From the NCBI GenBank assembly GCA_026002875.1, contig BPGE01000001.1, forward strand, positions 806,001 through 870,000: a stretch of 64,000 bases of DNA, read 5' to 3'. Every line of letters starts with the position of its first letter. The stretch's first letter is position 1. Source of the DNA: Bryobacteraceae bacterium. GTDB lineage: Bacteria > Acidobacteriota > Terriglobia > Bryobacterales > Bryobacteraceae. Both the position numbers and the translations under genes were made by a program. Below, one piece after another: positions 26,031 to 34,349 of this stretch. The notes beneath the pieces were generated by a model. The model did not search any database and had not been told where the DNA came from. It worked only from the letters and a program-made list of their open reading frames with translations.

Positions 26031-26923
26031 TCGAGATTCAGCGCCTGTTCCCGGATCCGTTCGATGTTGGCCTTGATCTCCAGCGCGAGCGAGGTGACGC
26101 GGAGCCCGAACTCGCCGGCGTTGCCGGTCTTCGACAGAATCGTGTTCGTCTCGCGGCTCATCTCCTGCATCAGGAAATCGAGTTTCTTGCCCGCCTCCCC
26201 GCCAGCTTCCAGCATCGCATCCAGCTCGCGCGCGTGCACCTTGAGCCGGCCGACCTCCTCGGCGATGTCGCTCTTGTCGGCCAGGATCGCCGCCTCCTGG
26301 GCCAGCCGCTGGGGGTCGATCTCCATGCCCTGGGTCAGCTCCTTCAGCCGCTGGTCGAGCCGCGCGCGGTAGTAATCCATGGCGGGCAGACGGCAGGCTT
26401 CGATGGCCTCGACGTCGCGGCGGATGGCCGCGTTCAGCTCGCGCAGGATGCGGCCGAGCTCCTCGCCCTCGCGGGCGCGGAATTCGTCCAGCGCCGCCAG
26501 CGCCTGCTCGGCTGCTTCGAGCACCAGCGCCTCCAGCCCCTCGGGCGCCTCCTCTTCCGCGGCCGCCTGCACGAGCATGCCCGGAATGCGCATGGCCGTG
26601 TCCAGCCGCGGCTCGCCCGCGACGCCATAATCGCGGCGGGCTTCCTCGACCGCCTGCAGATAGGCCTCGAACAGCGGACGGTTCAGGCCCATGCCGGCGG
26701 CGGCGTGGGCGCGCGTGAATTTCACCCGCAGGCTCAGGTGGCCGCGCCGGACGTGCCGTTTGGCCGCGGCGCGCAGGGCCGGCTCAAACGGCTCGAGGTC
26801 CTCGCCCACGTGAACGTGCAGGTCCAGTCCGCGGTGGTTCACGCTGCGCGCCGTGGCCACGACTTCTCCCAGCTCGTTCGCGCGGCGCGCACGCGCGTAA
26901 CCGGTCATGCTCTTCAGCGCCAT
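26027..26923 (-). CDS. yicC: YicC/YloC-family endoribonuclease
   Basis: The 298-residue protein starts MALKSMTGYARA and ends in MSRETNTILSKT and ALEIKANIERIREQ, the two diagnostic ends of the YicC family, which cleaves small RNAs or has RNase activity in enterobacteria. Its neighbour gmk is the usual one. It follows the MsbA-like gene by 6 bases. Confidence 0.93.
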   Translation of the reverse strand: MALKSMTGYARARRANELGEVVATARSVNHRGLDLHVHVGEDLEPFEPALRAAAKRHVRRGHLSLRVKFTRAHAAAGMGLNRPLFEAYLQAVEEARRDYGVAGEPRLDTAMRIPGMLVQAAAEEEAPEGLEALVLEAAEQALAALDEFRAREGEELGRILRELNAAIRRDVEAIEACRLPAMDYYRARLDQRLKELTQGMEIDPQRLAQEAAILADKSDIAEEVGRLKVHARELDAMLEAGGEAGKKLDFLMQEMSRETNTILSKTGNAGEFGLRVTSLALEIKANIERIREQALNLE

Positions 26924-26929
26924 CTTGCG

Positions 26930-28750
26930 TCAATGCTCCCAATCGACAGACTGCAGCTCGTGCAGCCTCTGATAAATGCCGCCCTGGGCGACCAGCTCCT
27001 CGTGCGTGCCGGTTTCGCTGATGCGCCCCTGGCTGAGGACGACGATGCGGTCGGCGCGCCGGATGGTCGACAGGCGGTGCGCGATGACGATCACCGTGCG
27101 GTTGGCCATCAGGTTGGCCAGCGCGCGCTGCACCAGCATTTCGCTTTCCGTGTCGAGCTGCGACGTCGCCTCGTCCAGAATCAGGATGGGCGCGTTTTTC
27201 AGCAGCGCCCGCGCGATGGCCAGCCGCTGGCGCTGGCCGCCGCTGAGCTTGGCTCCGCGCTCGCCCACGACGGTGTCGTAGCCCTGGGGCAGTTCCCGGA
27301 TGAACTCGTCGGCCAGCGCCGCGCGAGCCGCCTCGATCACCTCGTCCCTGGTGGCCTCGGGCCGCCCGTAGCGGATGTTGGCCTCGACGGTGTCGTTGAA
27401 CAGGAAGGTCTCCTGTCCGACCATGGCGATCTGGCGCCGGAGGGACTTCAGCGTGTACTCGCGGATGTCCGCGCCGTCGATCCGGATGGCCCCTGCGGTG
27501 GGATCGTAGAAGCGCACGAGCAGCGCCGCCAGGGTGGTCTTGCCGGCGCCGCTGGGCCCGACGACGGCCACGACTTCGCCCTTGTTCACCCGCAGCGTGA
27601 TGTCCTGCAGCACGGCGCCGTTGGGAGCGTCAGGATACTGGAAGCTGACGTGGTCGTACTCGATCGAGTGCCGGAAACCGTCCAGCGTCCGCGCGCCCGG
27701 CTTCTCGCTCACCAGCGGGCGGCGGTCGAGATACTCGAAGACGCGCTGGCTCGCGCCGGCGGCCTGCTGGAAGATATTGTGGATGCCGGCGAGCCGCTTG
27801 ACGGGCTCGTACAGCAGGAGCAGGGCGGTGACGAAGCTCATGAAATCGCCGGTCGTCATCTGCCCGGCCTTGATCTGCTCCCGCGCGTACGTGAGCAGGC
27901 CCACGATCGTGACGGCGCCGAAAAACTCGATGATCGGAGACGGCAGCGCCTGCATGGCGATGTACTTGAGGCTGGCCTGGCGGAACCGCTGGGCCGCGCG
28001 CCGGAACTTGGCGCTTTCAATCGGCTCGGCGGTGAAACTCTTGACGACGGCATGGCCGCTGAACCCTTCCTGCAGGATCTCGCTCATCTGGGCGGCTTCG
28101 TCCTGGGCGCGGCGCGTGCTGCGGCGGATCCGCTTGCCGAGCCGCGCCGTGGGCAGCAGCACGAACGGCAGCACCGTCAGCGAGACCAGCGCCAGCTTCC
28201 AGTCGTTCTGCACCAGCACGTAAATCATGCCCGCGGCGGCGAAAATCTGCCGGAACCAGTCGGCGAGCATCTGCGAAACGGCGAGCTGGATTTTCTCGAT
28301 ATCGCTCAGAATCGAGGACATCAGACGGCCCGTGGAGAACGAGTGGAAGAACGCGTGCTCCTCGCGAATGACCTTGTCGAAGGTCTTCTGGCGCAGATCC
28401 GTGACGGCGCCGAGGCCGGCGTAGCTGATGAGGTAATTTCCGAAGTAATCCGCGATGCCCTTGACGAAAAAGACCATCAGAATGGCGACGGCCACCAGCG
28501 TCCAGACGTTGTGAATGGGGAAGGGAATCAGCTGGTCGAGGTAGATCCGGAATCCGGCCCATTCGGGCACGGGCAGGGCGACGCGGGCCTCGGGCGAGGA
28601 CGGATCCAGCACGCGGTCGAAGACCGGCTTGAGCAGCACGGGCAGCATGGCGCGGCCGGCGCCGGAGATCATCATCAGGACGACCGCCAGCACGAGGACG
28701 GGCGTGTAGCGGCGGGCGTAGGCGAGCAGGCGCCAGGTTTCGCTTACCAT
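26930..28750 (-). CDS. msbA: MsbA-like lipid A/exporter ABC transporter
   Basis: From ATG 28750 the product has 606 residues: an N-terminal membrane domain with about six spans and an ATPase domain with GPSGAGKTT, the LSGGQ signature and [12 protein letters not shown]. This fused, homodimeric layout and the neighbouring LPS-type glycosyltransferase suggest flipping of lipid A-core across the inner membrane. Substrate is inferred. The start overlaps the GT9 stop by 7 bases. Confidence 0.85.
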   Translation of the reverse strand: MVSETWRLLAYARRYTPVLVLAVVLMMISGAGRAMLPVLLKPVFDRVLDPSSPEARVALPVPEWAGFRIYLDQLIPFPIHNVWTLVAVAILMVFFVKGIADYFGNYLISYAGLGAVTDLRQKTFDKVIREEHAFFHSFSTGRLMSSILSDIEKIQLAVSQMLADWFRQIFAAAGMIYVLVQNDWKLALVSLTVLPFVLLPTARLGKRIRRSTRRAQDEAAQMSEILQEGFSGHAVVKSFTAEPIESAKFRRAAQRFRQASLKYIAMQALPSPIIEFFGAVTIVGLLTYAREQIKAGQMTTGDFMSFVTALLLLYEPVKRLAGIHNIFQQAAGASQRVFEYLDRRPLVSEKPGARTLDGFRHSIEYDHVSFQYPDAPNGAVLQDITLRVNKGEVVAVVGPSGAGKTTLAALLVRFYDPTAGAIRIDGADIREYTLKSLRRQIAMVGQETFLFNDTVEANIRYGRPEATRDEVIEAARAALADEFIRELPQGYDTVVGERGAKLSGGQRQRLAIARALLKNAPILILDEATSQLDTESEMLVQRALANLMANRTVIVIAHRLSTIRRADRIVVLSQGRISETGTHEELVAQGGIYQRLHELQSVDWEH

Positions 28751-29658
28751 GCCCGCGCCCTCAGCCGGTCCGCGGCGGCGATGGCGTCCTCCACGGAGAG
28801 GGAAGCCAGTCCCTGCGGCGCGTGCAGCACTTCCGCCCCTGCGCGCCACGGCCCCCAGATGCGCGGATCGGAGGCGCCGAACAGCACGAGCAGCGGCACG
28901 CCGAGCGCCGCGGCCATGTGCGCCGGACCGCTGTCGTTGCCCGCAAACAGCGATGCGCCCGCAATCCAGCCCTTCACTTCCGCCAGAGGGGCGCCGCGCA
29001 GCGTTTCAAACCCGCCGAACGGCGTGAAATCGTCGCCTGCCGCACCCAGCACGACGACATCGAGGCCATGCTCCCGGCGCAGATGACGGGCCAGTGCGGC
29101 GAACCGCTCTGCAGGCCACTGTTTGGAAGGCGCGGCGGCGAACGGGTGCACCACGGCATAGGGCCTGCGCTGCGGTTTCACCGCGCCGTAGAGCCGGGCG
29201 CGGGGAATCTCCGCGCGGGGCACGCCGAGATAAAACATGGCGGAGGCCAGATGTTCCGCCGTATGGACCGTGCGTTCCTCGCCCAGGATTTCCTGCGCCC
29301 GCGGAATGCGGATGTTGTACGCCCAGCCGTGGCGGAAGTGGCCGAAGCCCGCGCGGAGGCGCGCGCCGGAGGCGAGCGTGAGCCAGGCGCTGCGCGTGCC
29401 GCCGTGGAAATTGATGGCAAGCTGAGCGCGCCAGCCCCGCACGGCGGACAGGGATGGCTCAAGAATCGCCGAGACGGCCGGGTTGTGCTCGAAGACGGCG
29501 GCGAAACGCGGCTCGACGGCGACGGCCACTTCAAGATCGGGGCGGAACGAGTGAAGAAGTTCGAGAGCGGGCGTCGTCAGCACGCAATCGCCGAGGGAGC
29601 GCAGGCGCAACAGCAGCACCCGCGCGCCCGGGCTCAGGCTGTCGAGCGCAGGCGCCAT
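28744..29658 (-). CDS. GT9 heptosyltransferase-like glycosyltransferase
   Basis: The 304-residue protein is a GT-B enzyme of the heptosyltransferase family: N-terminal RLRSLGDCVLTTPAL and C-terminal FAGNDSGPAHMAAALGVPLLVLFG. It probably adds a heptose or other sugar to the LPS core. No membrane span. It sits between the Trm112-like gene (8 bases) and the msbA-like gene. Confidence 0.85.
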   Translation of the reverse strand: MAPALDSLSPGARVLLLRLRSLGDCVLTTPALELLHSFRPDLEVAVAVEPRFAAVFEHNPAVSAILEPSLSAVRGWRAQLAINFHGGTRSAWLTLASGARLRAGFGHFRHGWAYNIRIPRAQEILGEERTVHTAEHLASAMFYLGVPRAEIPRARLYGAVKPQRRPYAVVHPFAAAPSKQWPAERFAALARHLRREHGLDVVVLGAAGDDFTPFGGFETLRGAPLAEVKGWIAGASLFAGNDSGPAHMAAALGVPLLVLFGASDPRIWGPWRAGAEVLHAPQGLASLSVEDAIAAADRLRARAW

Positions 29659-29666
29659 GCGAGCGG

Positions 29667-29837
29667 CTACTCTTCAATGACCGCCTCGCTGACCAGCATC
29701 ACCGGGATGTCATCCCGGATGGGGTACACGCGGCGGCACTTCGGGCACTTGAGGCCCTGCTGGTCCTCGGTGAGCTGGACGGGCTCCTTGCACACCGGGC
29801 ACACCAGAATATCGAGAAGATCCTGACTGATGGCCAT
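29667..29837 (-). CDS. Trm112/YcaR family zinc protein
   Basis: This short 56-residue gene reads MAISQDLLDILVCPVCKEP and then a second pair CPKC followed by RRVYPIRDDIPVML. The two CxxC pairs form one zinc ribbon and the YPIRDDIPVML tail is the family signature. Trm112-like proteins activate methyltransferases; bacterial ones often sit beside lpxK or other LPS genes, as here near GT9 and msbA. It heads the operon. TACAAT lies 10 nt upstream. Confidence 0.93.
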   Translation of the reverse strand: MAISQDLLDILVCPVCKEPVQLTEDQQGLKCPKCRRVYPIRDDIPVMLVSEAVIEE

Positions 29838-29847
29838 GGACTTCCTG

Positions 29848-29853
29848 ATTGTA
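29848..29853 (-). promoter_or_regulatory. -10-like TACAAT heading the ten-gene operon
   Basis: Reverse-strand TACAAT, 10 nt before the Trm112-like ATG 29837. It would drive the operon through holB, leaving at most a 3-4 nt leader. Confidence 0.5.
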
Positions 29854-29864
29854 GCAGAGCGGCT

Positions 29865-30527
29865 TTACGCGCCCTTCATCTCTTCGCGGGCCTTCCGGAT
29901 CACTTCGAGGAACTGGCGGGCGCGCTCTTCGAAGACTTCGAATCTGCCCTCCTTGATGGTTTTGGCGTCGACAAGCTCGCCGCCGACGGCGACGGCGCAG
30001 GCGCCGGCTTTGAGGAAGTCGCCGGCGGTGGTCAGGCTGACGCCGCCGGTGGGGATCAGTTCAATCTGGGGGAAGGGGCCTTTCAGCGCCTTGATATATT
30101 TCGCGCCGCCGACGTTGTCGCAGGGGAAGACCTTGACGATGTCCGCGCCGGCTTCCCATGCGGCCAGCACTTCCGTGGGCGTGAGCGCGCCGGGCATGAT
30201 GGGCTTCGAGTAGCGGCGGGCCATCTCGATCGTCTTCGGGTTGAGCGCGGGCGTGACGAAGAACTGCGCGCCGGCGAGCATGCAGATGCGGCAGGTCTCC
30301 GGATCGAGCACGGTTCCCGCGCCGAGAACCATCCTGTCCCCGAACTGATCGGCGAGCTTTTCGAGCACTTTCACCGCGCCCGGGACAGTCATGGTGACTT
30401 CGGCGGCGCGAATGCCGCCGTTGTAGATGGCTTCAATGGCCCTGTAGGCGCCTTCGGCCGAAGGAGCGCGGACGACGGGCACGATGCCGATCTCGATGAT
30501 CGAGGAGAGAATCGTCTCTTTTTTCAT
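29865..30527 (-). CDS. eda: KDPG/KHG aldolase
   Basis: Eda splits 2-keto-3-deoxy-6-phosphogluconate to pyruvate and glyceraldehyde 3-phosphate. The 220-residue protein has the Schiff-base Lys in ADIVKVFPC (K132), the catalytic Glu in AEVTMTVPG (E43) and PTGGVSLTTAG for phosphate binding. No edd gene is nearby; other genes in the window (SDR, Gfo/Idh/MocA, isomerase) hint at sugar-acid use. Its start is 6 nt from a TAGGAT box. Confidence 0.93.
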   Translation of the reverse strand: MKKETILSSIIEIGIVPVVRAPSAEGAYRAIEAIYNGGIRAAEVTMTVPGAVKVLEKLADQFGDRMVLGAGTVLDPETCRICMLAGAQFFVTPALNPKTIEMARRYSKPIMPGALTPTEVLAAWEAGADIVKVFPCDNVGGAKYIKALKGPFPQIELIPTGGVSLTTAGDFLKAGACAVAVGGELVDAKTIKEGRFEVFEERARQFLEVIRKAREEMKGA

Positions 30528-30533
30528 GCTTCG

Positions 30534-30539
30534 ATCCTA
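30534..30539 (-). promoter_or_regulatory. -10-like TAGGAT before eda
   Basis: Reverse-strand TAGGAT ends 6 nt before ATG 30527. The divergent cyclophilin gene has its own box on the other strand, 23 bases away. Confidence 0.5.
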
Positions 30540-30562
30540 TCATTGAGCCGCGCCGGCCGCGC

Positions 30563-30568
30563 TATGCT
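30563..30568 (+). promoter_or_regulatory. -10-like TATGCT before the cyclophilin gene
   Basis: TATGCT ends 6 nt before ATG 30575 with no Shine-Dalgarno. Confidence 0.45.
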
Positions 30569-30574
30569 GTGTCC

Positions 30575-31309
30575 ATGATGAAGTTGGGCCTGATTGTTGC
30601 ATCCGCTTTGCTCCCCATGGCGGTCTGCGGGCAGGAGGCGCAGCCGCAGGAGGCCAAACCGGCGCGGGAAAACGGGTTGTACGCCACGATCCAGATCGCG
30701 CACGGCAAGGAGCCAATGGGCAGCATCGTGCTGAAGCTCTATGAACTGGAGTCGCCCGTCACGGTGCGGAATTTCGTCGACCTGGCGCTCGGCCGGAAGG
30801 CGTGGACCGACCCGAAGACGGGCGCGCGCGTGCGCCGGCCGCTCTATAACGGGCTGACGTTCCACCGCGTGATTCCGGGCTTCATGATCCAGGGCGGCGA
30901 CCCGCTGGGCAACGGCACCGGCGGCACCGACGTGATCAAGGACGAGTTCCATCCGACGCTGAAGTTCGACATTCCGGGGCGGCTGGCGATGGCGAATGCG
31001 GGACCGAACACGGGCTCCTGCCAGTTTTTCATCACGGAAGTGCCGACGCCGCACCTGAACGGCAAGCACACGATTTTCGGCCAGGTCGTCGAAGGGCAGG
31101 AACTGGTGGGCAAGATCGCCCGCGTGCCGCGCGACGCCCGGGACAAGCCGAACACGCCTGTGGTGATGACGCGGGTGAGCATCGAGCGTGTCGGACCGGT
31201 GCCGGAGGGCGGCATCGTGCTGACGCCGCCGGCCAAGCCTGCAGCGGCGAAGAAGCCTGCGGCGGCAGCGGCGAAGCCCGCCGCGCCGGCAGCAGCGCCG
31301 AAGAAGTAG
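30575..31309 (+). CDS. Exported cyclophilin-type peptidyl-prolyl isomerase
   Basis: The 244-residue protein (ATG 30575; ATG 30578 and GTG 30569 are also possible) has a signal peptide ending near AVCGQ, possibly with the Cys as a lipoprotein site. The cyclophilin domain (about 35-205) shows TFHRVIPGFMIQGGDP, MANAGPNTGSCQFFIT and the His in LNGKHTIFG. It would fold periplasmic or outer-membrane proteins. The last 40 residues are Ala/Pro/Lys repeats, a low-complexity tail. Confidence 0.9.
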   Translation: MMKLGLIVASALLPMAVCGQEAQPQEAKPARENGLYATIQIAHGKEPMGSIVLKLYELESPVTVRNFVDLALGRKAWTDPKTGARVRRPLYNGLTFHRVIPGFMIQGGDPLGNGTGGTDVIKDEFHPTLKFDIPGRLAMANAGPNTGSCQFFITEVPTPHLNGKHTIFGQVVEGQELVGKIARVPRDARDKPNTPVVMTRVSIERVGPVPEGGIVLTPPAKPAAAKKPAAAAAKPAAPAAAPKK

Positions 31310-31614
31310 GCGCGGCTTCCGCGAAGGAGCGCGAAAAACGCTCTGATCGTAGCGGTCCGCCAGGCCGTGAATCGAGCCGTCCGCCGGCAGCGGGAGCGCA
31401 TGTGCGGCGCCGGAAGGCGCTGTCCGGTGGCAGTCCTGCCGGAGCGGCACATTGAACGCTCTTCCGCAAAGGCGCGAAGTTCCCCGCACGGTGCCCGGAA
31501 CGCGCGATTGCCGCGCCTGGGGAATGGACGCTGCATTCCTGTCCGTCTTTCGAAAATTGCGGATGGATTTCGTTGATTGCGGATGCATGCCATTCTCAGG
31601 ATGGAGGCGCAGGC
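31310..31614. other. Intergenic stretch with no gene
   Basis: These 305 bases lie between the cyclophilin gene and the antitoxin-like gene. I see no tRNA or coding signal. A short GAGCG/CGCTC hairpin at 31327-31343 follows the cyclophilin stop, without a T-run, and a tandem repeat lies close to the antitoxin. Confidence 0.5.
31556..31585 (+). repeat. Two direct repeats ATTGCGGATG, 20 bp in phase
   Basis: The 10-mer ATTGCGGATG occurs at 31556-31565 and 31576-31585, exactly 20 bp (two helical turns) apart, 30 bp before the antitoxin ATG. Phased repeats near an antitoxin gene fit an autoregulatory operator. Confidence 0.4.
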
Positions 31615-32109
31615 ATGAGTCACCCACCCGTCCAGGCACCGGAATCCGATGAAGGGCGGATTCGGGAACTGAATCGGATGTTGCAGAGGGGCGCTCCCGC
31701 ACTGGCCGGTTCGGGCGGGGCGCGGCTGGTCTTGCCCGATGCTGTCCACCGCCTGCTGCAGGGGATTGTGCGAAACATGCAGCTGGGGCGCGCGATTGTG
31801 CTGGTTCCTGAAAACCAGCAGCTGACGACCCAGCGTGCTGCCGATCTGCCCGGCGTTTCACGGCCATTTCTGATCCGGCTGCCTGAGTCCGGCGAACTGC
31901 CTTGTCACAAGGCCGGCAGCCACCGGCGCATTTACCTCAAGGATCTGATCGTTTGCCAGAAGCGGCGCGACGCGGAGCGGAAAGCCGCGCTCCACCGTAT
32001 CGCCAGAGAAGCGTTCGAATCGGGGTTGGATGACCGCACGGCGATGCCGGAGGGCGGCGAAGACAAACAAGAGCGGACTACCGCGTCGCGCTCGACGCGT
32101 GCGTTCTGA
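31615..32109 (+). CDS. Excisionase-type HTH antitoxin, probably decaying
   Basis: ATG 31615 has a GGAGG site at 31603-31607. The 164-residue protein carries an excisionase/MerR-like helix-turn-helix at about 67-118 (QLTTQRAADLPGVSRPFLI, HRRIYLKDL) and a charged helical tail. This layout matches antitoxins I know next to PIN_3 toxins. Helix-breaking prolines stand where family members usually have Leu (AADLPGV at 79, IRLPESGE at 90), suggesting loss of function. The last 15 or so residues run through the toxin remnant in another frame. Confidence 0.65.
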   Translation: MSHPPVQAPESDEGRIRELNRMLQRGAPALAGSGGARLVLPDAVHRLLQGIVRNMQLGRAIVLVPENQQLTTQRAADLPGVSRPFLIRLPESGELPCHKAGSHRRIYLKDLIVCQKRRDAERKAALHRIAREAFESGLDDRTAMPEGGEDKQERTTASRSTRAF

Positions 32110-32550
32110 TTCCGATGCCGCTGGCGGACACGCTGCTGCGGATGGCGGAGGAGCCGAGGCTTTGCTTGCCGAGGTGGTCGCAGAAGATCGGCGGCATTTT
32201 CCGGAAGCCTGGGTGGAGGGCCATGAGCTCCTGATTCCCGTCACGGACAATGATCCGAGGGATCGTCACGTTCTGGCCGCTGCGGTGCACTCCCGGTCCG
32301 ATCTCATCGTGACCTCCAACCGAAAGGACTTTCCGGTTGAGTCGCTGGCGCCGTGAGGCATTGAGGTGCAGGGTCCATCGGCATTTTTGCGCGGATTGTA
32401 CGACCTGGATGCCGGGCTGTTCGTGAACAAGCTCCACGAGCAGGCCGCCTGTGTTCAGGTGAATTTGCCGCAGCTGCTGCGCTCGCTGAAGAAAAACGTG
32501 CCGGCACTTGTTGCGTCCTTCTGCCAAAAGGAGGGTATTGCATTGGGCGG
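32070..32550 (+). pseudogene. Broken PIN-domain toxin gene
   Basis: From 32076 one frame reads DYRVALDACVLIPMPLADT and continues to RWSQKI near 32189, the N-terminal half of a PIN_3 ribonuclease with its first acidic residue. At about 32190-32195 the homology jumps to another frame: HFPEAWVEGHELLIP, DRHVLAAAV and IVTSNRKDFP. A piece of the middle is missing, judged from the family. A TGA at 32354-32356 then interrupts ESLAP-GIEVQGPSAFL, where homologues keep reading, and the match continues to about 32550. There is also no start codon before DYRV. So deletion, frameshift, nonsense codon and start loss all mark this as dead. Confidence 0.8.
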
Positions 32551-32560
32551 GGGCAGAGTG

Positions 32561-32900
32561 CGCGATGATCGAGGCGTCAATTCCAGATCTCCCCTGCCCG
32601 CCGGGCCGTGCGCTTCGCTGAACGTCCATCTGCCAGCGGAGGCGGCACAGGATGCCTCATGGGCGGCGGCTCCGGAAGGCTCACCCGCACCCAGTCCGCC
32701 GGGCATGAATCGGAGTGCGAGGGTGACCGGGTTCCGGCGAGAACGGGGCGGCTGCCCGGAATGAATCGGGATGACGCGCAGTGAAAGGCGAGGCGCGGGC
32801 CTGGCGGCTGCTCCAGGACACTCGCGCCGCGATCGAGCTGCTGCCCCGAAGCGCGGGAAGACACCGACGGGAGGCGGTGCAGGCGAAAAACAGCAGTCTC
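32561..32900. other. Non-coding debris after the toxin remnant
   Basis: No convincing gene is seen in this stretch. Open frames exist on both strands but show no motifs. It is probably degraded accessory DNA belonging to the same locus as the toxin remnant. Confidence 0.45.
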
Positions 32901-32903
32901 CCT

Positions 32904-32931
32904 AAACGGTCAACGGCCGGTCAGACCGTTT
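32904..32931. terminator. Inverted repeat at the end of the Gfo/Idh/MocA gene
   Basis: AAACGGTC and GACCGTTT form an 8-bp stem around a 12-nt loop and overlap the stop codon of the minus-strand oxidoreductase gene. The A/T ends could act as short U-tracts, so it may terminate in both directions. Position is given to within a base or two. Confidence 0.45.
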
Positions 32932-34291
32932 TCGGGTCGGGGTGAACCCAGGGGGCGCGGTAGGGGCGCGCGAGGAGGCGGTTGGCCTCTTCGTCGCCGC
33001 GGATGCTTCCGGCGGCTGCGTCCCAGTGCAGGGTGCGGTTGAGCTGCGCGGAAATGTTGGCGAGGATGCAGGCCGCGGTGGAGATGTGGCCCTGCTCGAT
33101 GTCGGCGACGGGTCGGCGGTTGTGGTCGATGGCTGAGAGCAGGTCCATCATGTGGTAGCGGATGGCGGGGGCGACGTGGCGCTCGAGGCGCTCTTCGGTC
33201 TTGTCTTCCGGGAACTGCTCGAGCTCGTAGGTGACGTCGCGGTGGACGGGGTCGCCCTGTCCTTTGAGCGGGATGAAGTCGTAGGAGTAGACGCTGGCCT
33301 TGAGCACGCCTTTCTCGCCGTAGAAGAACGCCGCCCAGGTGTAGTTGGGATCGGGGGGCGGACCCCAGGTGCGGTGGGTCCAGACGACGTCGAGGTCGTC
33401 GTGGCGGAAGATGGCGGTCTGTGTGTCGGAGATGTTGCCCTTGCCGCCCTTGGTGACGTAGATGCCGGCGGAGGAAGAGACGGACTTCGGCCAGCCGAGG
33501 CCGAGCATCCAGCGGACCATGTCGTACATGTGGATGCACATGTCGCCGACGATGCCGTTGGAGTACTCCATGAACTGGCGCCAGCGGCCGGGGTGAAGCA
33601 TGGGGTTGTAAGGGCGCATCGGAGCGGGGCCGACCCACATTTCGTAATCGAGCCAGGCAGGCGGCTGCGTGTCGGGCGGGTTTTCGCGCGAGCGCATGGC
33701 GTAATAGCAGCAGATCTCGACGTGGCCGATGCGGCCGAGTCTGCCGGCGCGGATGATTTCGTCCCTGGCCTCGATCAGGTGCGGAGTGGAACGGCGCTGC
33801 GTGCCGACCTGGACGACGCGGTTGTACTTGCGGGCGGCGGCGAGGATGGCCTGGCCTTCGACGACGTCCACGCTGATGGGCTTCTGGAGGTAGAGATGGC
33901 AGCCCGCGCGGAGGGCCTCGATGGCGGGCAGGGCGTGCCAGTGATCGGGGGTGGCGATGAGGACGATGTCGAGACCGCCGTCCCTGAGCATCTGGCGGTA
34001 GTCGCGGTAGATGCGCGGCTTCTTCTTCGAGCGCTGCCGCTGTGCGGTGAGTTCAGCGGCCTGTTCGAGCATGCGCTGATCGACGTCGCAGAGGGAGACG
34101 ACTTCGACGTTGGCGACCTGGATGAGGCGGAACAGGTCGCACTTGCCGTACCAGCCGGGGCCGATGACGCCGACGCGGCGGAGCTTCTCGCGGTCGTAAG
34201 GCGGGCTGGGCACAGGCGTCTGTGCAGGGGCGCGGTTGAGGGCCAGCAACGCCGGAGCGGCCTGAACGAAGGAGCGGCGGTTCATTGGCAT
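32921..34291 (-). CDS. Tat-leader Gfo/Idh/MocA family oxidoreductase
   Basis: From ATG 34291 the protein has 456 residues; ATG 34285 is equally possible. It begins MNRRSFVQAAPALLALN, a twin-arginine signal, then VGVIGPGWYGK (Rossmann) and the YLQKPISVDV motif (QKP in place of EKP). Such exported sugar oxidoreductases are frequent in Acidobacteria and Planctomycetes; cofactor and substrate are unknown. A TATACT box lies 6 nt before ATG 34291. The gene is divergent from an SDR gene. Confidence 0.87.
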   Translation of the reverse strand: MPMNRRSFVQAAPALLALNRAPAQTPVPSPPYDREKLRRVGVIGPGWYGKCDLFRLIQVANVEVVSLCDVDQRMLEQAAELTAQRQRSKKKPRIYRDYRQMLRDGGLDIVLIATPDHWHALPAIEALRAGCHLYLQKPISVDVVEGQAILAAARKYNRVVQVGTQRRSTPHLIEARDEIIRAGRLGRIGHVEICCYYAMRSRENPPDTQPPAWLDYEMWVGPAPMRPYNPMLHPGRWRQFMEYSNGIVGDMCIHMYDMVRWMLGLGWPKSVSSSAGIYVTKGGKGNISDTQTAIFRHDDLDVVWTHRTWGPPPDPNYTWAAFFYGEKGVLKASVYSYDFIPLKGQGDPVHRDVTYELEQFPEDKTEERLERHVAPAIRYHMMDLLSAIDHNRRPVADIEQGHISTAACILANISAQLNRTLHWDAAAGSIRGDEEANRLLARPYRAPWVHPDPKTV

Positions 34292-34297
34292 GGAACG

Positions 34298-34303
34298 AGT
34301 ATA
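34298..34303 (-). promoter_or_regulatory. -10-like TATACT before the Gfo/Idh/MocA gene
   Basis: Reverse-strand TATACT ends 6 nt before ATG 34291, close to consensus TATAAT, with no ribosome site between. Confidence 0.5.
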
Positions 34304-34325
34304 TCGACGGCGGGACGCAATGGAG

Positions 34326-34331
34326 TAGGAT
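34326..34331 (+). promoter_or_regulatory. -10-like TAGGAT before the divergent SDR gene
   Basis: TAGGAT lies 18 nt before ATG 34350, giving a leader of about 10 nt if used. Confidence 0.35.
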
Positions 34332-34349
34332 GAGGCGGCGGAGCGAGCG

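Noticed and set aside
32354-32356. In-frame TGA in the toxin remnant read as selenocysteine
   Set aside because: No SECIS-like hairpin follows; the gene also has a frameshift and deletion, so simple decay explains it.
32765-32920. Possible coding end (LLQDTRAAIELLPRSAG) on the plus strand
   Set aside because: No start, no family recognised and no continuity with a gene on either side; treated as debris.
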